Below are positions 17,676 to 27,028 of a stretch of 64,000 bases of DNA, one piece after another. Under the pieces are notes generated by a model. The model ran no database searches. It was not told where the DNA came from and was given only the letters and a program-made list of their open reading frames with translations. How positions within the stretch are numbered: position 1 is the stretch's first letter; each line of letters opens with the position of its first letter. The position numbers and the translations under genes were made by a program. Source of the stretch: Pseudobdellovibrio exovorus JSS (GTDB taxonomy: Bacteria > Bdellovibrionota > Bdellovibrionia > Bdellovibrionales > Bdellovibrionaceae); contig NC_020813.1 in assembly GCF_000348725.1 (NCBI RefSeq), forward strand, positions 930,001-994,000, in the 5' to 3' direction.

Positions 17676-19433
17676 CTATCTTGATTCTGTAAAGGCCTCA
17701 AGAACTTCTTTGGCAGGACCTAGCTTTTTCACTTTACCTGAATCGAGCCACAGGATTTGATTGCAATCCTCAACTGTCTGAAGACGATGGGCAATGCGAA
17801 TCTGAGTTTTATCAAAAAGAACATCGGTCAGAGCCTTGTTCATTAGACTTTCCGACTGTGGATCGACGTTCGAGGTCGCCTCGTCGAAAATAAAGATTTG
17901 AGCATTCTGCAGTAGACCGCGCGCCAGACTTAAGAGCTGTTTTTCACCATAGGAAAGATTTTGTCCGCGCTCGATGACAGGATCAGTGAGGGCACGTCTT
18001 AAGCCCACGCGTTTCAAGACATCTTCTAGCTCTTGGTTAGACTTCTTTTTAAATAAATCCAAATTGTCACGAATAGTACCAGTTAAGAAGAGCTGATCTT
18101 GCGATATAACAGAGAATAAAGAGCGATGTTTTTCTGTATCGGCTTCGTTGATACCATTGACAAGGATAGCACCTTTTTCAAATGGATAGAGTTTTAAAAG
18201 CACAGCAATCAGTGTAGTTTTGCCAGAGCCAGTGCGCCCAATAATTCCCAGTTTTTCACCTTGCTTCAACTTGAAAGAAACCTGATCTAAAATCAAGTGA
18301 TCCGAAGTAGGATATTTGAAGCAAAGGTTTTCAACTTGAATTTGCTCTTGATTCAAATGCGGAAGTACTTCCTCCGTCTTTTGAGTCAGAGTTTTTTCTT
18401 TTTTAGGGTGCGACGTCGAAAAGTCAGAGTAAGCGGGAAGTTTTATGCCAGACTCTATTGGCGAACGAATGTACTCATCCATTTTTTCCACACCAGTTAA
18501 GGCCTCTTCAAACTGCGAAAACCATTCGAAGAACATCTGTAACGTATTTGTCGATAGTAGAGTGAAGCTTAAAACCACACTGGTTAAGCCGATACCGATA
18601 ACTCCCTGATGAATGAGGTACATACACAGGAACGCATTGACGGCGAAAAGAAGTGACGACACCACATTCAGTTCAAATGAAAAGCGCGTTACGCGCCAGA
18701 AGACGCTCCATTTTGCTGTAAGATATTGAGAATCGTATTCAGAAAATTTTTGAATAAAAGTATTTTTCTTTTCATTCTGACGAATAATCGTCGCCCCTTG
18801 AACCGTTTCAGAGAAGTGAGAAATAGAAGGCGCCCGCAAGACAGATAGCTGTCGTCGTGTTTGGCGTAGTTTTGTTTGATTTTTTGATAGAATAAAATAG
18901 TAAATCACAGCAGAGCTTAATGCCGTGACGAGGAAATAAGGATGGACCAAAACCATCAAAATAATGATCGAGACCAGATCGAATAAAATTGATAGGAACT
19001 CGGCTAAAGGGCCTCCGAACAATCGGAAGACATTTCCATAGTCACTTGAAAAGCGCGTGGTGATCTTTCCTACGGGCTGACTTTCAAAGAATGAAATCGG
19101 GAAGCGTGAGACACGATACGTTGTTTCATCATAAATACGTGAAACAGCCAGAGCGGATAGGCGTGAAAGTAGGGTACGGAACAAAACTGTTAATATAAAT
19201 GAAGCGATGATCAAGCCTAAGAGCTGATAGAACAGCGATGTCAGATTTGTGCGATTGATCTCAGGAGTTTTATCTAAGAAGTCACCGATAACCTGAGCAT
19301 TCGAGATGATTAAATAACGTCCTAGAAAACCAATCAAGATAAGGAAAATAATACGGAATAAAAACGGGCGATACGCTTGCAGAAGAGTATCGTAGACCGT
19401 TTTAGAATAAGCGGTAGAGGGTGAATTCCTCAT
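17676..19433 (-). CDS. ABC exporter half-transporter, catalytically intact NBD
   Basis: A 585-residue membrane-ATPase fusion: six-helix exporter domain (about 1-310), then an ATPase with Walker A GRTGSGKTT, Walker B IFIFDEATSNVD (catalytic Glu present) and switch His in IRIAHRL. Its signature is LSYGEKQL, not LSGGQ. It starts four bases inside the preceding gene (19430-21085), so the two are cotranslated and should form a heterodimer. The pattern resembles the second NBD of ABCC proteins. Substrate is unknown; lipids, peptides or drugs are typical of this fold. Confidence 0.88.
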   Translation of the reverse strand: MRNSPSTAYSKTVYDTLLQAYRPFLFRIIFLILIGFLGRYLIISNAQVIGDFLDKTPEINRTNLTSLFYQLLGLIIASFILTVLFRTLLSRLSALAVSRIYDETTYRVSRFPISFFESQPVGKITTRFSSDYGNVFRLFGGPLAEFLSILFDLVSIIILMVLVHPYFLVTALSSAVIYYFILSKNQTKLRQTRRQLSVLRAPSISHFSETVQGATIIRQNEKKNTFIQKFSEYDSQYLTAKWSVFWRVTRFSFELNVVSSLLFAVNAFLCMYLIHQGVIGIGLTSVVLSFTLLSTNTLQMFFEWFSQFEEALTGVEKMDEYIRSPIESGIKLPAYSDFSTSHPKKEKTLTQKTEEVLPHLNQEQIQVENLCFKYPTSDHLILDQVSFKLKQGEKLGIIGRTGSGKTTLIAVLLKLYPFEKGAILVNGINEADTEKHRSLFSVISQDQLFLTGTIRDNLDLFKKKSNQELEDVLKRVGLRRALTDPVIERGQNLSYGEKQLLSLARGLLQNAQIFIFDEATSNVDPQSESLMNKALTDVLFDKTQIRIAHRLQTVEDCNQILWLDSGKVKKLGPAKEVLEAFTESR

Positions 19434-21085
19434 ATAAGCCCCCGTAAGAACGAGTCGTAACGGGGATTGCTTAAGAACTCGCGAGCTGGTCCATCATACT
19501 CGATACGGCCATTATTCATAAAAAGAATACGATCGCATTCCGGTAGAGCACTGAATCTTTGAGTCGTCAGCAGTATCGAACTTCCTTTGTTACAAATTTC
19601 ACGGAATTCTTGGATGAGTTTTCTTTCGGTTGAAATATCCACAGCGCTTAAAGGATCATCCAAAACTAAAAGACTTTCTGGCTCCATTAACTGACGAGCA
19701 AGACTCACGCGTTGTTTTTGTCCACCTGAAAGATTAAGACCTCTTTCGCCGATAACAGTTTCAAGGCCTTGCTGAACACGATCTAATTCAAAGCTGAACT
19801 GGGCTTGGCCAAGATGATGCATGATCTTATCGTCGTGCTCAATTGGTGATTGATAGAAAAAGTTCATATTGTCACGCAAAGAGGCGCTCATAATGAAGTG
19901 TTCTTGTGGCAAATAGCTGGTTTTTTCTTTAAAGAATCTGTCCGCTTGGAAGGGAGTTTCATTAATAAGAGATCGAATCAATAGACTTTTGCCCGAGCCA
20001 ACAGGGCCAATGAGTGCAATCAGCTCTTTGGGCTTTATAGTCAGATCAATGTTGTGAAGCAACTCATTGCCATCGATGCTGAGACTCAGATTTTTAACCT
20101 CTAAGATGGCCTCTGGAATTGTTTTTTCATGGGCCGCCACTTGTTCATGTACATTTGTTAAATTTAAAAATTGAGCAATACGTTTAAAGGATGTCCATGC
20201 ATCAAATAAAAATGTAAAGAACCAGGGAAGTTGGCGTAGCGGGCGAGACAAGAATACAGTTGTCACCCACAAAAGGGCGATAATATCGGCCTTGCTTAGA
20301 TTTCCTTCGTAGGACCAGATAAAATAACCCAGCATCGCTAAATTCAGCCAGAAAACGACACTGGATGAAATGGAGTTCATGACTTGTCCATTGGTTAGCA
20401 TGTGGATGCGGTTGACAGTTTCCTCACGTCTTTTTTTGATGATTTTATTTTCGAATCCCTCAACCCAGTTGAGGACCTTGAGTCCACGAATATTTTGAAT
20501 CCATTCATTGACTAGGCCCATACGATCAGCGGCTAACATTTTGAATCTAAAGAAAAAAATCGACTGTCTGAAGGCCATAAGGCCATTTAGTAGTAAAAGC
20601 GATAAAACTAACCCAAGGCTAAAAGAGATAGGCAAGTGATAGAAGTGATACAGAAATGCCGGAGTGAGTATCAACGGAAATAGTGTTGTCAGGCCATAAG
20701 GTAGGGACTGTTCTAGCCACACTGTTAAGCTGGGAACGTCTGTTGAATAAAGAGAGACCACTTCGCCTACAGTCTTTTTTTGTAAAGTGAGTGGTTTTAG
20801 CCTGAGGTTGTGTTTATAAAGAGTCTCTGAGATTTTTTTCTGCGCCTGTATGGACTCGCTTTGACCGATGAATAAAGTCATCTGATTTAAAATTAAATAG
20901 AATAGCGCAAGACCTATGCAGATAATTAAAGAGCGATTGTCTAGATCTGTTGAAAAGATTTTTTGATAGTAGGGAACAGCTAATCCAATAATACTGGCTG
21001 CCAAAGACAGGAATAGAATCAGAAAACGTATATGAAGTCTGTCAAAGAAAACAATTTTAAGGATCTTTTTTTCACCAAACGTCAT
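19430..21085 (-). CDS. ABC exporter half-transporter, degenerate NBD
   Basis: A 551-residue membrane-ATPase fusion, the partner of the gene overlapping its stop by four bases. After six helices, the ATPase has Walker A GPVGSGKS and a canonical signature LSGGQKQRVSLA. Walker B is LLVLDDPLSAVD (Asp in place of the catalytic Glu), and the switch His is Gln (TTQRF). Those changes match the first NBD of ABCC-type exporters. With the partner's altered signature, one composite site would be degenerate and the other active. Transcription begins here; the divergent flavin oxidase starts about 107 bases away. Confidence 0.88.
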   Translation of the reverse strand: MTFGEKKILKIVFFDRLHIRFLILFLSLAASIIGLAVPYYQKIFSTDLDNRSLIICIGLALFYLILNQMTLFIGQSESIQAQKKISETLYKHNLRLKPLTLQKKTVGEVVSLYSTDVPSLTVWLEQSLPYGLTTLFPLILTPAFLYHFYHLPISFSLGLVLSLLLLNGLMAFRQSIFFFRFKMLAADRMGLVNEWIQNIRGLKVLNWVEGFENKIIKKRREETVNRIHMLTNGQVMNSISSSVVFWLNLAMLGYFIWSYEGNLSKADIIALLWVTTVFLSRPLRQLPWFFTFLFDAWTSFKRIAQFLNLTNVHEQVAAHEKTIPEAILEVKNLSLSIDGNELLHNIDLTIKPKELIALIGPVGSGKSLLIRSLINETPFQADRFFKEKTSYLPQEHFIMSASLRDNMNFFYQSPIEHDDKIMHHLGQAQFSFELDRVQQGLETVIGERGLNLSGGQKQRVSLARQLMEPESLLVLDDPLSAVDISTERKLIQEFREICNKGSSILLTTQRFSALPECDRILFMNNGRIEYDGPAREFLSNPRYDSFLRGLI

Positions 21086-21192
21086 GGGACCTCAGATTGT
21101 CCTTACAGGAGCTGAAAATGGCTGCATCAAAAATGACGAGATTATTTGCTGGAAGCCAAAAGAGAGTGTAGCATTTTATACATAGGTTGAAA

Positions 21193-22263
21193 ATGAATAT
21201 AAAGAGTAGTCGTCGAAAATTTTTGGAAAAATCACTGTGGGGTGCTGCGGGTATTTCTGCCTACTCTTTGCTTTCAGCCTGTGCATCTTTCGATGACTAC
21301 CTGTTTGATGATCGTGCGGAGTTTGGCGACGAAGTGGCCATCATCGGTGGAGGTATTGCCGGTTTATACATGGGATACAAGCTACGTGAGTCGAAAACAG
21401 GTTTTAGGTTGTTTGAAGGCGGTACGGCGTTTGGTGGAAGAATTAAGTCCAATAATGGTGCCGACTACGGAGCCTCTTTGATCTCAAGTTCTGATCAACG
21501 CGTTTTACGTTTGATAAAAGATTTAGGTTTAGAGACAAAATCGTTAAACAAAGATTACAGTTATTTAGCTGAAGGAATGCAATCAGTAACAGATGGTCTT
21601 GTGGACCGTATAATTGGTTTGATTCCCTATAGAAGTCTGCGTCTGCGCTGGAGATTAATTGAAATCGAAAAAGTATCGGCAGGCTTTCAATTGATTTTTG
21701 AACATCCAACTGGACAAAAGCGTTTTGTGTGTAAACGGGTCGTATTGGCTATTCCTCCTACTCAGTGGATGGGAATTAAAGGTCTGTTGAAGTTGCCCGA
21801 GATGCAGTGGGCAAATAACTGGTTAGAAACTTTGCGAGTTGAAAACACGATTAAGCTTGTCTTGCCATCTCAATTTGCAGCCAGTCCCAATAAAGTGTTG
21901 CAGACGGCTAAGCATGAGTCGGTCAATATGCGTCAGATTATTAAGAAGACAGTCGAGGGAAGTGTCGCCGAAATTGATATAGATTATATCAATAATTCTA
22001 TCACTTCTATCGAGTATATCTATGGGGTGCTTAAACGACACTTACAGGTGAATTACGCCTTTGAGAGGCTGCGCTCGGACCAGATGTACGATTGGCATCA
22101 GGCTAAATTAATTAAGGGTTCCTATTTCCGCAATTTCTTGGCTGTACCCGAGTCTGAAAACCCTTATTTTCAGGTTGTAGGGGATTTTACCGCGGTCAAG
22201 TCTATGTATCGCATGCAAGGAGCTCTTGAGTCTGTTCATGTGGCCCTTGAAGAGCTTGTCTAA
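21193..22263 (+). CDS. Flavin-dependent amine-oxidase-like protein with Tat lipoprotein signal
   Basis: About 356 residues. The N-terminus carries a twin-arginine motif SSRRKFLEKS, a hydrophobic stretch and a lipobox LLSACAS, so it is probably exported folded with its cofactor and lipid-anchored. An FAD-binding Rossmann motif VAIIGGGIAGLYMGYKL follows, then FEGGTAFGGRI and a C-terminal VVGDFTAVKSMYRMQGALES, as in flavin monoamine oxidases. It is shorter than the usual 450 or so residues, and the middle substrate domain is reduced. Substrate is unknown. ATG at 21193 and TTG at 21187 are both possible starts. folE follows 49 bases downstream. Confidence 0.78.
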   Translation: MNIKSSRRKFLEKSLWGAAGISAYSLLSACASFDDYLFDDRAEFGDEVAIIGGGIAGLYMGYKLRESKTGFRLFEGGTAFGGRIKSNNGADYGASLISSSDQRVLRLIKDLGLETKSLNKDYSYLAEGMQSVTDGLVDRIIGLIPYRSLRLRWRLIEIEKVSAGFQLIFEHPTGQKRFVCKRVVLAIPPTQWMGIKGLLKLPEMQWANNWLETLRVENTIKLVLPSQFAASPNKVLQTAKHESVNMRQIIKKTVEGSVAEIDIDYINNSITSIEYIYGVLKRHLQVNYAFERLRSDQMYDWHQAKLIKGSYFRNFLAVPESENPYFQVVGDFTAVKSMYRMQGALESVHVALEELV

Positions 22264-22312
22264 GGGCGATTATTTATTTGGATTTGCAGGCTATCTTCTG
22301 TAAACTTGCGCC

Positions 22313-22996
22313 ATGAGCAAAGCCACAAATAAATCTAATACAACTGGAACAGAGATCGCATTAGAGATCTTAACGAATGTTAGACCATCACCGACAGTAA
22401 CATCCAATTTAAGTGATGAAGAGAAAATCTCTACAATTCAAAAGCATTTCTCTGAGATCATGAAAGTTTTAGGTTTGGATTTAGAAGATGACAGCTTAAA
22501 AGATACACCGAAGCGTATGGCAAAAATGTACGTTAATGAAATTTTCGGTGGTTTAAGTCCGCAAAACTTTCCTAAAATCACAGTTATTGAAAATAAAATG
22601 CAGTACGACCAAATGGTCTGCGTGCAAGATATTGAAGTGATGTCGGTTTGTGAACATCACTTTCAACCTATTGATGGTTTTGCAACTGTTGCGTATATCC
22701 CTAAGAATAAGGTTATCGGACTTTCAAAATTAAATCGTATTGTCAGTTACTTTGCTAAGCGTCCTCAGGTGCAGGAAAGACTGACAAAACAGGTGGCAGA
22801 TTGCTTACAGTATATTCTGGATACAGAAGATGTAGCTGTGCATATCAATGCAAAACACTACTGTGTAATTTCCCGTGGTATTCAAGACACTCATAGCACC
22901 ACGACAACTTCTGATCTTCGTGGAGCTTTTAAAAGTTCCGAGAGCACACGTCTTGAGTTTTTAAAGCAGTGCCGCTCTCGTTTTAATAATGGCTAG
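22313..22996 (+). CDS. folE: GTP cyclohydrolase I
   Basis: A 227-residue enzyme that converts GTP to 7,8-dihydroneopterin triphosphate, first step of folate/pterin synthesis. The zinc site is visible as Cys and His in [11 protein letters not shown] and the later Cys in HYCVISRG. The family signatures [21 protein letters not shown] and [10 protein letters not shown] are intact. The first 30 or so residues are a non-conserved Ser/Thr-rich tail. It converges with pepN, with seven bases between the stops. Confidence 0.93.
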   Translation: MSKATNKSNTTGTEIALEILTNVRPSPTVTSNLSDEEKISTIQKHFSEIMKVLGLDLEDDSLKDTPKRMAKMYVNEIFGGLSPQNFPKITVIENKMQYDQMVCVQDIEVMSVCEHHFQPIDGFATVAYIPKNKVIGLSKLNRIVSYFAKRPQVQERLTKQVADCLQYILDTEDVAVHINAKHYCVISRGIQDTHSTTTTSDLRGAFKSSESTRLEFLKQCRSRFNNG

Positions 22997-23003
22997 ATAC
23001 TTT

Positions 23004-25619
23004 TTAGATACAGCCCTCAAGCAATTCTCGAGCATTGCGAGATAATTGAGGGTTATCTAATAGACGTTTAATCTCTTTTTGTGCCAAGTCTCTTAAATTT
23101 GTTGGATATTTTTTGATAAAATTAAAGCTACCACAGACATTTGCTGCTACTTGTGGATTCATTTTATCAATATTGATGATCTCATCACATAACCATTTAA
23201 AAGTACTGCCATCTTCTTTTTGCATAGCCAGATAATTATCACCAAAGGCAGCATGCAATGAGTAGATGTTGTTAGGGTTTTCACGACTAAATGGTTTTGT
23301 GTCCGCAATTTTTTTAACAGTATCGAAAGTACTTTCTAAAGAGGCTGTTGATTGCACCTGAATCCACTTATTGAAAACCACAGCATCGTCTTTCCAACGA
23401 TTGAAGAAAGTTTCTAAGGCCTGTTGTTTTTCTTGGGAGTCGGTTACACACAGAGCGGATAAAGCGCCGATTTTATCGGTCATATTCGCAGCTTCTTGGA
23501 ACTGATTATAAGCCAACGCCACAGCTTCAGGATGGTTCGCCTCAACTAAGAAACGTAAAACACGATTTTTAAGAGCTCTTGCTCCTACTGAGTTTTCATT
23601 TTTTTGCTGGTGATAAATCTCTTTTAGCAGACTGTGGAATTCGGAAACAATGGCTTGTACAATCGTATTGCGAGCCGCAGACATAGCCTTTGCATCCAGT
23701 ACTGGAATTTCTTGTGCTAAGATATCATCGTCCGGCAATTGCAGCATAAGAGCTTTAAACTGAGGATCAATGTGAGTGTCTCGCAGAATGTAACCGAACG
23801 TTTCTACGATTTGAGGGTTAGCGGCAAGAGGACTTTTTTTAATGCTCAAATCAATTAATCTTTTTAGCTCTTCTAATGTCATTTTAAAGCAAGCTTCACG
23901 ACGATTAAAAGCATCGCTATCAAATTTGATCAAATGTAACAGGTCTTCGTTCGTGGCATTCCAATTCAGTTTAATCGGAGCTGAAAACTCGCGATTAAGT
24001 GACAGAACTGGTTTTTCTACTACATCTGTGAATACAAAAGTCTGCTGTTCTTGTTTTAAATGTAAGACGGATTTGTTATCAGAGTTTAATGATAAATCTG
24101 CGCAATTAAGTTTTATATCACGACCATTTTTATCTAATAAACCGATAAGCAGGGGAATATGGAAAGGTTTTTTGATAGGCTGTTTTTCTGTCAGCGCACA
24201 GCTCTGTTTTAGAGTTAATGCATATTCTTTTTTCTGACTGTCATAAGACTCAGTAACACTAACTTCTGGTGTACCAGCTTGGCTGTACCACAGCTTAAAT
24301 TGAGATAAATCTGCCTTATTAGGGAAGGCTATTGCATCCGAGAAATCAAGAATAGTGACAGCTTGTCCATCATGGCGGCGGAAGTACTCATCCATACCTT
24401 TACGGAATCCGACTGTGCCTACAATTGTTTGCATCATGCGGATAACCTCTGCGCCTTTTTCATAAATTGTCGGGGTGTAGAAGTTATCAACGGCAAGGCA
24501 GCTTTCAGGGCGCACAGGGTGTGAGTTCGGTCCAGCATCTTCTGAAAACTGACGTTGTCTTAAAGAATCAACATCTTTAATTCTTTGAACGGCACGTGAG
24601 TTTAAATCAGACGAGAACTCTTGATCACGGAAAACGGTAAGACCTTCTTTTAAAGAAAGCTCAAACCAATTACGACAAGTGACACGATTCCCAGTCCAGT
24701 TATGAAAGTATTCATGGCCTACAACGGATTCGATGCGATCGAAGTCAGTGTCTGTAGCTGATTCGGGATCTGCTAAAACAAGACGAGAGTTAAAGATATT
24801 CAACCCCTTATTTTCCATAGCACCCATGTTGAAATCGTCAATCGACACAATCATGTATTGGTTCAGATCATACTCAAGACCAAAGCGTTCTTCGTCCCAC
24901 TTCATAGATTTTTTTAGTGATTCTAAAGCATGGTGGCAGCGACTTTGTTTGCCATGCGAAGCATAGACTTCAAGTTTTACATTTTTTCCAGATTGGGTTG
25001 TGAAGTCGCCGCGAACAACTCCGAGGTCTCCAGCAACTAACGCAAATAGGTAGCATGGCTTTTTGTGTGGATCTCTCCACACAGCTTGATGGCGCCCATC
25101 AGCTAGATCTGTCTGAGAAATTAAATCTCCGTTTGACAGAAGAACAGGGTATTTAGCTTTATCGGCTTCCATCGTTACCGAATAACTTGTCATCACATCA
25201 GGTCTATCAAGGAAGTAAGTGATATTACGGAAGCCTTCAGCTTCACACTGTGTTGCAAAGATTCCCTTAGATAAATAAAGTCCTGAACATGATTTATTTT
25301 GTTCAGGATTAATTTCGACTAATGTTTCTAATTTAAATGTATCTGGAGTTTGATGAATAGTTAGATATTCGGCATCCACGGAATAAGCTGAATTTTCAAG
25401 AGTTTCGCCATTTAGTTTAATTTCAATAAGCTTAAGATGAGTGCCGTTTAGAACTAAAGGCTCGTTCGCTTTCTTTTCAAAATCTAAAGTCGTACGAACC
25501 AAAGTTTTATTTTCATGCAGATTGAAATGAAGCTGGATGCTTTTAACCTGATAAGATGGGGCTTTGTAGTCCGTTAAAAGTATTCTTTTAGGTTGAGTTG
25601 ATTCGGCATCCAGTTTCAT
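23004..25619 (-). CDS. pepN: Aminopeptidase N (M1 family)
   Basis: An 871-residue zinc aminopeptidase of the E. coli PepN type and length. The substrate motif GAMENKGLN and zinc motif HEYFHNW are present, with His302, Glu303 and His306; the third ligand Glu lies in SLKEGLTVFRDQEF. The C-terminal half is the helical PepN-type domain. No signal peptide, so it is cytosolic, finishing degradation of peptides. It lies 21 bases downstream of ahpD on the same strand and could be read through from it, though the functions are unrelated. Confidence 0.94.
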   Translation of the reverse strand: MKLDAESTQPKRILLTDYKAPSYQVKSIQLHFNLHENKTLVRTTLDFEKKANEPLVLNGTHLKLIEIKLNGETLENSAYSVDAEYLTIHQTPDTFKLETLVEINPEQNKSCSGLYLSKGIFATQCEAEGFRNITYFLDRPDVMTSYSVTMEADKAKYPVLLSNGDLISQTDLADGRHQAVWRDPHKKPCYLFALVAGDLGVVRGDFTTQSGKNVKLEVYASHGKQSRCHHALESLKKSMKWDEERFGLEYDLNQYMIVSIDDFNMGAMENKGLNIFNSRLVLADPESATDTDFDRIESVVGHEYFHNWTGNRVTCRNWFELSLKEGLTVFRDQEFSSDLNSRAVQRIKDVDSLRQRQFSEDAGPNSHPVRPESCLAVDNFYTPTIYEKGAEVIRMMQTIVGTVGFRKGMDEYFRRHDGQAVTILDFSDAIAFPNKADLSQFKLWYSQAGTPEVSVTESYDSQKKEYALTLKQSCALTEKQPIKKPFHIPLLIGLLDKNGRDIKLNCADLSLNSDNKSVLHLKQEQQTFVFTDVVEKPVLSLNREFSAPIKLNWNATNEDLLHLIKFDSDAFNRREACFKMTLEELKRLIDLSIKKSPLAANPQIVETFGYILRDTHIDPQFKALMLQLPDDDILAQEIPVLDAKAMSAARNTIVQAIVSEFHSLLKEIYHQQKNENSVGARALKNRVLRFLVEANHPEAVALAYNQFQEAANMTDKIGALSALCVTDSQEKQQALETFFNRWKDDAVVFNKWIQVQSTASLESTFDTVKKIADTKPFSRENPNNIYSLHAAFGDNYLAMQKEDGSTFKWLCDEIINIDKMNPQVAANVCGSFNFIKKYPTNLRDLAQKEIKRLLDNPQLSRNARELLEGCI

Positions 25620-25640
25620 TTTAACTCCGATTTTGGAATG

Positions 25641-26189
25641 TTAGTTCAGGCAGCTTAATCCTTTCAGAACTGAAGAAAGGCGTGCCAAGTCATGGATTTT
25701 ATCTCTAGAGACCCCTATGTCAGTCAATGCTTTTTCGTGCGAAGAAACACAGGTAGGGCAGCCATTCACAACAGAGACAGAAAAAGCCATCATTTCAAAT
25801 TTTTCTTTGCCGTTTACTGGTTTTCCTAAAGAGTTCATTCTAAGACCGGCTCTTTGGTAAGCAGCATCTGCTAGAACCTCAGACGACAAGAATCCTTTAA
25901 ATTTGTAATAAGTGTTCAACATACCCATGATAGCCGCAGCTTCATAGCATTCAGCGATCTGCGCTTCTTCTACACCTAATTCTTTTAATTCAGCGCCAGC
26001 AAAAGCCTCAAGCTCTTTCCAGTGTAGAGAGCGTGCAATAGCCGCTGTATTCATAAAGCGCTCTTGTGGATCTAAAGATGAGTCCTCAAGTAATTTTTTT
26101 AGATTTAACGAAAGATCACGGAAAACAGCACTTTCACGTGCTCCGAATGATGACTCAATAAATGCATCAACTTTTTCAGCAATAGACAT
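25641..26189 (-). CDS. ahpD: AhpD-like alkylhydroperoxidase
   Basis: A 182-residue all-helical protein of the carboxymuconolactone-decarboxylase fold, with the catalytic CxxC in VNGCPTCVSSHEKAL (Cys-Pro-Thr-Cys followed by His). AhpD proteins are peroxidases and can recycle AhpC. AGAAGGAGT precedes the ATG. It lies downstream of ahpC on the same strand, but a hairpin with a T run (26211-26245) sits between them, so its expression probably depends on partial read-through. Confidence 0.88.
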   Translation of the reverse strand: MSIAEKVDAFIESSFGARESAVFRDLSLNLKKLLEDSSLDPQERFMNTAAIARSLHWKELEAFAGAELKELGVEEAQIAECYEAAAIMGMLNTYYKFKGFLSSEVLADAAYQRAGLRMNSLGKPVNGKEKFEMMAFSVSVVNGCPTCVSSHEKALTDIGVSRDKIHDLARLSSVLKGLSCLN

Positions 26190-26210
26190 AATTTACTCCT
26201 TCTAGTGATA

Positions 26211-26245
26211 AAAAAAGAGCCTCAGCTTTGCAGCAGAAGCTCTTT
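26211..26245 (-). terminator. Terminator or attenuator between ahpC and ahpD
   Basis: On the minus strand AAAGAGCTTC pairs with GAGGCTCTTT (one G-U pair), with GCT/AGC pairing inside the loop, followed directly by a run of seven T. It lies 22 bases before the ahpD start. The space after it is too short for a normal promoter, so ahpD should be transcribed through it. Confidence 0.75.
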
Positions 26246-26317
26246 GAGTTCAGTATTTAATTTAAAAAATCAATATACGAAACGATTAATAATTTAACTG
26301 TTAAAACTAACAGAAAA

Positions 26318-26854
26318 CTAAACTGTTAAAGTGTCTTGACCTTTTTCCCAGTTACATGGGCAAAGCTCGTCAGTTTGTAATGCATCGACAGTTCTTAGAA
26401 CTTCTTTTACGTTACGACCAACAGAAAGGTCATTTACTGATACCCAGCGAACGATACCTTCTGGATCAACGATGTAAGTTGCACGTAAAGGAACTTGGTC
26501 AGCAGGGTGTAATACACCTAATGCACCAGTTAATTCTTTTTTGATGTCAGCTAACATTGGGTACTCTAAACCTTTAAGGTCAGCGTGGTGAGTTCTCCAT
26601 GCGTGGTGAACGAAGTGAGAGTCACAAGAAACACCAAAAACTTTAGTGTCACGAGCTTTGAAGTTTTTGAATTCTTTGTTGAATTCAGCTAATTCAGTTG
26701 GGCATACGAAAGTGAAATCTAAAGGCCAGAAGAATACAACTGCCCAAGAACCTTTCATGTCTGCATTTGAAATAGTTTTGAATTCTTTACCTTTTTCTAA
26801 ACTAACACAAGCTTGCATAGAAAAAGTTGGAAATTTTTGTCCGATACCTAACAT
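26318..26854 (-). CDS. ahpC: AhpC-type 2-Cys peroxiredoxin
   Basis: A 178-residue thiol peroxidase that reduces H2O2 and organic peroxides. The peroxidatic Cys51 is in FTFVCPTELAEF, with the catalytic Arg further on (VPLRATYIVDP), and the resolving Cys lies in DELCPCNW near the C-terminus. The start is ATG at 26854 because AAGGAG lies seven bases upstream and MLGIGQKFP is the conserved beginning. The longer frame to 26989 runs through the promoter. No AhpF is present; AhpD or TrxA (53444) could be reductants. It is divergent from corA. Confidence 0.93.
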   Translation of the reverse strand: MLGIGQKFPTFSMQACVSLEKGKEFKTISNADMKGSWAVVFFWPLDFTFVCPTELAEFNKEFKNFKARDTKVFGVSCDSHFVHHAWRTHHADLKGLEYPMLADIKKELTGALGVLHPADQVPLRATYIVDPEGIVRWVSVNDLSVGRNVKEVLRTVDALQTDELCPCNWEKGQDTLTV

Positions 26855-26900
26855 AGTTCTCTCCTTATTGGTTTGGTTAAATAAATTAGTTGTGACAGGG

Positions 26901-26950
26901 GATATTTTTGCGTATCGCTTATAAAAACGCAATTTATCATCAAAAATATC
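26901..26950. promoter_or_regulatory. Inverted repeats in the ahpC/corA divergent promoter region
   Basis: The 174-base gap between ahpC and corA contains GATATTTTTG (26901-26910) and its exact complement CAAAAATATC (26941-26950), and a smaller pair TTGCGT (26908-26913) / ACGCAA (26927-26932). The region is AT-rich, with TATAAA-like sequence between the arms. The spacing (about 40 bases, four DNA turns between arm centres) fits two regulator sites on one DNA face. I cannot name the regulator. Confidence 0.45.
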
Positions 26951-27028
26951 TATGACGTGATTGCTAATCCTGAGCAGGAAGCGCCGCATACATTGTCATC
27001 TGCAAGAAACAGGTGTTTGATTAGAATT

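Noticed and set aside
22990-23025. Hairpin-like sequence between folE and pepN stops
   Set aside because: The repeated TAGATAC is a direct, not inverted, repeat; only GGCT/AGCC ends pair, so no convincing terminator.
23842-24237. Open frame of 131 codons antisense to pepN
   Set aside because: Cys/Ser/Phe-rich composition typical of a shadow frame, no ribosome-binding site, and pepN is certain.
26855-26989. Upstream extension of the ahpC reading frame
   Set aside because: It runs through the promoter region, lacks conservation, and the internal ATG at 26854 has an ideal SD and the family N-terminus.
26957-27028. GTG-started extension of corA
   Set aside because: No SD and it covers the inverted repeat region; CorA length fits the ATG at 27029.
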